DNA of 64,000 nt from the NCBI RefSeq assembly GCF_024323335.1, contig NC_066582.1, forward strand, positions 183,800,973-183,864,972. Reading direction: 5' to 3'. Under the pieces are notes generated by a model. It was not told the DNA's origin and searched no databases. It saw only the letters and a list, made by a program, of their open reading frames with translations. The DNA comes from Lathyrus oleraceus. Lineage: Eukaryota > Streptophyta > Magnoliopsida > Fabales > Fabaceae. This document shows, piece by piece, positions 57,901 through 64,000 of this stretch (position 1 is the first letter of the stretch; each line of letters opens with the position of its first letter). A program made the translations under genes and the position numbers.

Positions 57901-59839
57901 TCATCTTCTTCTTCATCTTTTTTCTTTTTGATTAATGAGTTAAAGATTGATGTTTAGCCTTGACATATGGGAGGCTTAACCTTCCTTGATTAAAATCTAA
58001 TTCATCTTGATCATAGATCAAGTGAATGGCTTTGCATTAAGAATAGGTTGCTTCTTAGTCAAGCAAAAAACCTAAATCAATACAAGATCATTCTTCTTTT
58101 CTTTTGGCATGACAAGTTGAAGGAGCTTGGCTTACTAGTCATGGTCTCTAACTTGTGTTTGTTGCCTATATTTTTATTGACCGGCCTCAGAAAGGTGTGA
58201 CTACTACATTAGTCCACTTACGATTGCTTAAGATAACGCTAAATTGCCTTATGGCACACTAACACTAACTATTGACCATTAACTATTAATTCAAGTCATT
58301 TAATTCTTGCAATTTACTTTTATGCAATTTAATATCTTGTTCATTAATTCATTTTCTTTTGCCCTTTGCTCACTTGAGCTCATGTTTATGTTAATGCAAT
58401 TTGCCTTTTGCTCACTTGAGCACATAATTATGTATATACTATTGTGCTTGCGTTTTGTTTTGATTGTTGTGAACCAAATGCAAATGGACAAAAGGACTTA
58501 GACTTTAGGACATTTCCTATGCAAAATGGAGTTAAAGAGCAACTAGGCCTCATGCCTTTATAATGCTATAAAATGTCAAAGAGCAACTAGGCCTCATGCC
58601 TTTAGAATGCTTAAAGCTTGAAGATGAATTGAAAGGACCTAATTCTGAACTCCCTCTTGTCCATTCTTTCTATTGCATTGTGGAACTTTTTGATTTGTGT
58701 GTTCTTGTGCTAGGGATCCCAAACTTGCCAAGTAGAAGAACCATTGTCATGAGCATCTAAAGTGAGAGATACAAAAGCCATTGGAAGATTCCTAGGAGCT
58801 TGCTTGTTTGCTTGATTGCTTGAGTTATTTGCTTATTGCTTGCTATTCCAAAGGAAAGGGAACAACTTGGATCATCACTATGATTACAAGAAGGGAACTC
58901 CATTTGTGGTTTATTTTCTCCTCCTTCACCTTTGCATGTTTAGGACTTAGCCATTCTTCTTCTTCCCTCCACTCTAACCCAAGCCAAACTTTTGTGCAAA
59001 CATTAACATTGTTTTCAAAAACTAGAAACCTAAGCATTATGCTTTTGATTTTCCAAACTTCTTTTCATAACACTTACTTTGAATTGAATCCTAAGTTAAC
59101 TTTGACCATATTTTGTAAATACTTTTCATTGGTAAATACAACTCACTCAATTGTTTTGTGGTTTCAATGGCCACTTCCTTACCAAAGCTTTTTATAAACA
59201 TTAGCTATTAGGTTTGAGTTATCCTAGAGGATGATATAATACTCACCTATATCCTTAGTGATGGACAATAAGACTTCCATGCTTATTATAGGGTTAACCT
59301 CTCACTAGCATGTTGAAGCTCTCCTCACATGGTGGATTTGTGGTTTTAGGTTGAGTTTTCTCCATTGGATAACAAAATACCTTAAGGCTTTTGGACCAAT
59401 CAATTCACCAACTTCTTTTGAGATTTTTACCCCGAACTACGAGGTTTTGATCCTAGTCTTTTTTAAGATGGTACGTAGGCAATGAGTTTATCCATTCAAA
59501 CCCAAAATTGTAAATAATTTGTACATTCTTCTCTCATCTCCCCAATCATGTTTGCACAAATAATTTTCACAAATACCAACCTACCTTACAACAATTGTGA
59601 GAAGGGCTCCCTAGGAGTACCTAGGATGTTTTGGATGCTTAAAACCTTCCCATTGCATAACCAACCCCCTTACCCAAATCTCTGACATTTTTATTAGTTT
59701 TTGATTTGATAAAACTTCTCGGTTTTTGTTCGCTTTCTAACCTTTCCTTTGGATAAATAGAAGTGTGGTGGCGACTCGAATTGTATGATTTACTTTTGAT
59801 TTAGTCAATAAATCTAAAGGTAACGAATACCCCGCTACA
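54939..59839 (+). repeat. 3' LTR of element A
   Basis: 4,901 bp, with a purine-rich stretch 'aaataggggcatc' just before it. TATA box at about 56459-56467, palindrome at 56908-56927. By eye it differs from the 5' LTR by about 6% over the first 1.27 kb but only about 1-2% elsewhere. Confidence 0.95.
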
Positions 59840-60771
59840 GAAGCTTGATGACAAGAGTGAATATATGATTCTGGTAGGATATCATAAGACTGGAGCATAC
59901 AGGATGTTCAATCCAATAAATGAGAAGATCGTAATGAGTCGAGATATTGTGACTGATGATAATTCTTCCTGGGATTGGAATTCTGGTGAAGCAACTAACA
60001 AGCCACTGATAGGTTATGGCGTCAACGAAGAAACTAATGAGATCAAAGCCAAAGACCTTGCTGAGATTCCAGATATAGTTGACATCGAAGCAAACAATCG
60101 AGAAGGTGTGGCTGGTACAAGACAAAGAACACAAAGAACTAGAGTTCTTCCAGCAAGGCTTCATGATTATGAAGTTGTTGGGGATGATGAAGTCACAACA
60201 GATGACAAATTAGTTCATTTTACTTTACTTGCAGGTGCTAAACCAATCAACTATAGAAAAACCTTAAAGAATAAATTGTGGAAGTCAGCTATGGTCGAAG
60301 AGTTGCAAGCAATTGAAAGGAATAACACATGGGAGTTAGTCGAATTGCCAACACATGCAAAAACTATCAAAGTGAAGTGGGTGTTCAAGTTGAAGCACAA
60401 TGCTGATGAGTCGATAACAATACATAAAGTAAAATTGGTAGCTCGAGGATTTCTTCAGAGAGAATGACTCGACTATTCTGAAGTATATGCCCCAATAACA
60501 AGATTGGAAACTGTCAGATTAGTGGTAGCCTTGGCATGCAAGCAAGTCTGGTCGACATTTCACTTAGATGTGAAATCAACATTTTTGAATAGTCCCTTAG
60601 ACGAAGTTATATATGTCAAACAACCTCCCGATTTTGTGATTAAGGAGGAAGCAATGAAAGTATACAGGCTGCACAAAACGCTCTATAGTCTTAAATAGGC
60701 ACCTAGGGCATGGAACAAGAAGATTGATTCTTACTTAGTAGAATTGGGATTTGTTAAATGCAGGTCGGAGT
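59840..60771 (+). pseudogene. Ty1/copia integrase end and reverse transcriptase N-half
   Basis: Continuation of the copia polyprotein after element A: 'MILVGYHKTGAYRMFNP' and 'IVMSRDIV' are the integrase C-terminal markers. The RT follows with 'MVEELQAIERNNTWELVELP', 'VKWVFKLKHNAD', 'KLVARGFLQRE', a TGA at 60465, 'YAPITRLETVRL', 'FHLDVKSTFLNSPLDE' (first RT Asp kept) and 'VYRLHKTLYSLK' followed by a TAG at 60696. The YVDD motif is not reached because LTR C starts at 60772. Reads about 60% of a copia RT. Confidence 0.92.
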
Positions 60772-63700
60772 TGTAAGACCCCAATTTTGTCCCTAAGATC
60801 CCTCATGGCATCATAACATTGCATTTACATTGCCTCAAGGATCATAAGCATCTTGGTTCCCCTTACCTTTGGGTGGGACCTCTTGTGAGTGGTTTGAGAT
60901 CACCAAGCATGCTTGAATTGTATATTATTGTTTTTCTTATTTTGTTTACTAACCAAAAGCACAAAAATATGTCACTAACATCTTTTGTTTGTAGCTTGAG
61001 CAATCACAAGGTCAAAAGCCTCTAGGAGATCATAAGTACAAAGGTATGGCCAAAAGAAGATGAAGGAAAACATGGAAATGTTTCCCAAAGCTCTCATCCA
61101 TCAAATATGCCTCCCTAGCATCTCAATTCATCATTTTGATCAAAGCAAGTCAAAGGGTTTGGGGTTGGTTCCCCAAGGAAACCCTAGTTCATCTGACCAT
61201 CCATAATGCCTTGCTCTTGAAGCAACCTCAACCCATGATCAAATACAATCAAGGGAAGTTCTTTAATTCATCATTTCATGCATACTTGAACTTATTTGAG
61301 TGTCCTCAATCATCAATTCATCAAGATATGAGTCATGGACTTGAGAATTTGATCAGTCAATTCATCTGACTATTTTGAAATGCACTGAGACCTAACTTTT
61401 TATGTGTTAGTCAAATGGAGATGATCCCAAACGCTAAAATGTTCTTAAGGTAAATATGAACAACTTTCATGTTCATCAAAAATTTATTTGAAGCTTGTAA
61501 GGTCATCATCCATTCCAAGACATTATAGGTCATTTTGACTGAAACCCTAATTTTGGGTCAACTTCCCAAGAACATAACTCATTCATTTTTTATGATTTTG
61601 AGGTGGGATCAAATTCATTGGAAACATTAAGATGTATAGTTCAAATGTTATGTTTAACAAAATTTCAAAATCTCAAAGGAAATACATATGATAATGCAAA
61701 ACATTATAGGTCACTTTGGACCAAATGCATTGAAAGGCAAAAAAGTTCAACTTCAAGTGCCCATAACTCTTTCATCAAAAATCCAAATAATGAAAAATTT
61801 AAGTCCATTTTGATTGTCTTGAAAAGATCTATAACTTTCATGTTGGAGGTTTTTCCATTTGAGGCTTTCATCATCAAAACAGAGGGGCTTGAACATTGGC
61901 TAAATTTGGAAACCTTGCCTTTACATGTTTTGCACCTTACACTTTAAATTCAAAATTCACTAATTTCCACACTTCAAATGAATTTTTGCCCAACATAACA
62001 TTTGTTCCTTACATCAAGACCTTTCCAACCATTACTCACATGCTCATGTTTGGATTTGGAAAATGGCATTTTCGAAGAGGAGAAGTTTTAGGCATAATTG
62101 TGCATAACATGTTGAAACTCATTACACAAGCCTATGCATTGCCAACTACACGTCCATTTCAGCTCAATTATACTTCAGATTGCATTTGGCATTGGATTTG
62201 GGCCTTCTACATGATCATGCAAGCCCATGCAATGAAGATCCTCTTGCCATGCACACGGATTTTCCACCTCTTTGCATCAGCTTCTACTATAAATACACTT
62301 GCTTGCTTCACTTGAAAGGATCCATGAATCAACCTGAAATGCTGCTGAACTGAAAACCAAACCTCTCACCAAAGGAACTATTTCATTTTCATTCAAATTT
62401 CTCAGATCTGAAATTCAACTAAATCTGGTTGAATTTCTAGATCTAAAGTTCCTAGACCTCTCTCTCATAATCCATTGAAGCTCTGTTTGGCCAAAGGAAG
62501 CAAGGAAACAAGCTCAGATCACCACAATTCAAAGGTTCTCTCCAACTGGTTTTTTCTTCGAAACTCACTATTTATTGATCTATTTGCTTGGATATTGTGT
62601 TGGCTGAAGTCCCCTTCGTAGAGGCAATTGTTTTGAATGCTCAATTGTTGAAATCCATGAAGTTCACATGAACACCACAAAATTTCCACCTTTGAATTTC
62701 TCTCAATATAGAGATCTAGAGTGGAATTGAGTGGTACAGGGGTGATGTACATCACTTCCTCTTTCGAATGATACCTAGATCGTTCATTTTGGTTTCCTTT
62801 TTTAGTTCTGCAAATTTTGGATGTGGCCGGAGAAGACGGTGGCGCTGGCCACTGTTTGGTTCCCAGATTCAATCTGATCCGTCCATGTGAGTTTCCAGAT
62901 TCAATCACACGCGTCCATTGTTATGACTTATTTAAAGGCTTGGTGTGTTTCAGTTGACCAAGGCGTATGGTGGAAGCGCGCGTCTGGAGCGTTCGATCAG
63001 CCACGCCAATTAATGAGGCTTGATCAAACGCTCCTGGTTTTTTTGATTTTCCTATTTTCTGATTTAATTTCTTTTATTTCCATTATTTTCAAAAATTCAT
63101 ATCTTCTTCATTTTAATTCCAAAAAATATGGGACCAATTGCATTCTTCTTCAAATAAATTCTAGTTTCTAAAATTGATTTTTAATATTTTTTATTTTGTC
63201 ATTTGATATTTTTTGTGAATTTTCTCTTTTCTGGTTATTTTTAATTCATTTTAAATAGTATTTGATATTCAAAAAATACAAAAATATTTTCCTAACCTAT
63301 TTGAATGATGATAGATCTATTAAAAATATACTCATCAATTTTTTAATTGATTTGAGATTTATTTGAGATTTTAGTTCAATTAGGTTATTTTATTCATTTT
63401 TAATTGATTAAAAATAGTTTCTGACTTTTAAAAATGCTGAAATTTTTTGTCAAACTTTGTTTGATCTTGTTGAACTTGGGATAAATCACTTGGACCTTTC
63501 TAGGTTGATTTGAAGTGATTTTGAAGTTTGACCTTTCTTTTATTTTTAATTCAAGTTTATTTTAATATTAAAAATGCCAAAAATATTTTGATTATTATTT
63601 GACCTCCAATCTTCATCCCATTTCTGGTTTCTCATTGTTTGACTTTGAATTTCAATGTCATTTGGTCAACACACATGGATTGGTACATTTTATTTCACCT

Positions 63701-64000
63701 TATGCACTTTATTCTTTCCATTTCCTTTTCCATTATTCATCTCTTTCTTCTTCTTCTTCTTTTTCTTTTTTTGATCAATGAGTTGAAGGTTGATAAGTTA
63801 GCATTGATTAGGGAGACTTAATCTTCCTTGATTCAAATCTAATTCATATTGATCAATTGATCAAGTGAATGGCTTTGCATTAAAGATAGGTTGTTTCCTA
63901 AATCATCAAAAGACTTAAACCAATACAAGATCAATTCTCTTCTTCTTTTTGGCATGGCAAGTTGTTGGAACTTGGTTCACTAATCAAGACTTCTAACTTG
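60772..64000 (+). mobile_element. Ogre-type LTR 'C', 5' part (runs off window)
   Basis: Starts TGTAAGACCCCAATTTTG at 60772 inside the copia RT frame. It can be aligned with LTR A all along (for example 'tcatcaaaaatccaaat' blocks, the TATA box at 62288-62295, and the GGGGTGATGTACATCAC element at 62739-62755), at roughly 75-85% by eye. Same family or a sister family of A, independent insertion. The left target duplication should be GGAGT (60767-60771); the right end is outside. Confidence 0.9.

Larger units (their letters stand above)
23695..59839 (+). mobile_element. Ogre-type Ty3/Tat retrotransposon 'A' (about 23.3 kb without its insert)
   Basis: Starts TGTAAGACCC and ends CCGCTACA, flanked by the 5-bp duplication GAAGC (23690-23694 and 59840-59844). 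It sits inside the copia integrase. Order: LTR, tRNA-Arg-type PBS, ORF1, gag, protease, intron-like gap, RT, RNase H [element B inserted], second RNase H, integrase, long 3' noncoding region, polypurine tract, LTR. Size, 4.9-kb LTRs, extra ORF1 and the gap between protease and RT are the known Ogre signature. Several stops and frameshifts make it non-functional. Confidence 0.95.

Noticed and set aside
1..64000. tRNA or rRNA genes
   Set aside because: No cloverleaf or rRNA-like segment recognised; the tRNA-complementary stretches are primer binding sites.

Overview
This window is nuclear DNA from a flowering plant, most likely a large-genome legume of the pea/vetch/lentil group. The evidence is a five-exon host gene with plant-type introns, very AT-rich intergenic DNA, and giant Ogre-type (Ty3/Tat lineage) retrotransposons with tRNA-Arg-type primer binding sites. 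Ogre elements are best known from Fabeae. The organism is inferred; the nesting and gene models are read from the sequence.

Layout. (1) 1-12513 holds two near-identical copies of a block with a period of about 6736 bp. Each copy has a minus-strand LTR-like segment (ends 3072/9808), a decayed Ty3 reverse-transcriptase/RNase H tail, a plant 'envelope-like/plant transposon protein' ORF broken by a frameshift, a polypurine tract and a plus-strand LTR. (2) 12514-14570 holds the end of that LTR and a minus-strand Ty3 gag fossil. (3) 15243-17769 is the only confident host gene: SCE1/UBC9, the SUMO-conjugating E2 enzyme, with an intact 159-residue reading frame. Intron 2 carries a LINE RNase H fossil. 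(4) 17770-21470 is intergenic DNA with a foldback element, a Stowaway-like end and a 959-bp hAT-type element that has near-perfect 8-bp target duplications.

(5) 21478 to the window end is a three-level nest. A decayed Ty1/copia element (21478-23694, resuming at 59840-60771) was split by a giant Ogre-type element, 'A' (23695-59839, 5-bp duplication GAAGC, LTRs about 4.9 kb). Element A was itself split inside RNase H by a second Ogre-related element, 'B' (36228-49042, duplication CTTAC, LTRs about 2.03 kb). A third Ogre-type LTR, 'C', starts at 60772 inside the same copia reverse transcriptase and runs off the end. All four share the plus orientation.

Element A has ORF1 (plant-mobile-domain-like), gag, protease, RT, RNase H, a second RNase H and integrase, with scattered stops and frameshifts. 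Element B has gag, RT, both RNase H domains and integrase, but no ORF1 and no aspartic protease: the gag frame runs directly into what corresponds to the protease C-terminal tail. The most interesting points are this protease-less structure, a second PBS-like sequence inside the LTR ends of both A and B, the mosaic divergence of A's LTRs, and a 37-bp tandem array open in all three forward frames. I see no new defence or metabolic system here. Nearly everything outside SCE1 is mobile-element DNA at various stages of decay.
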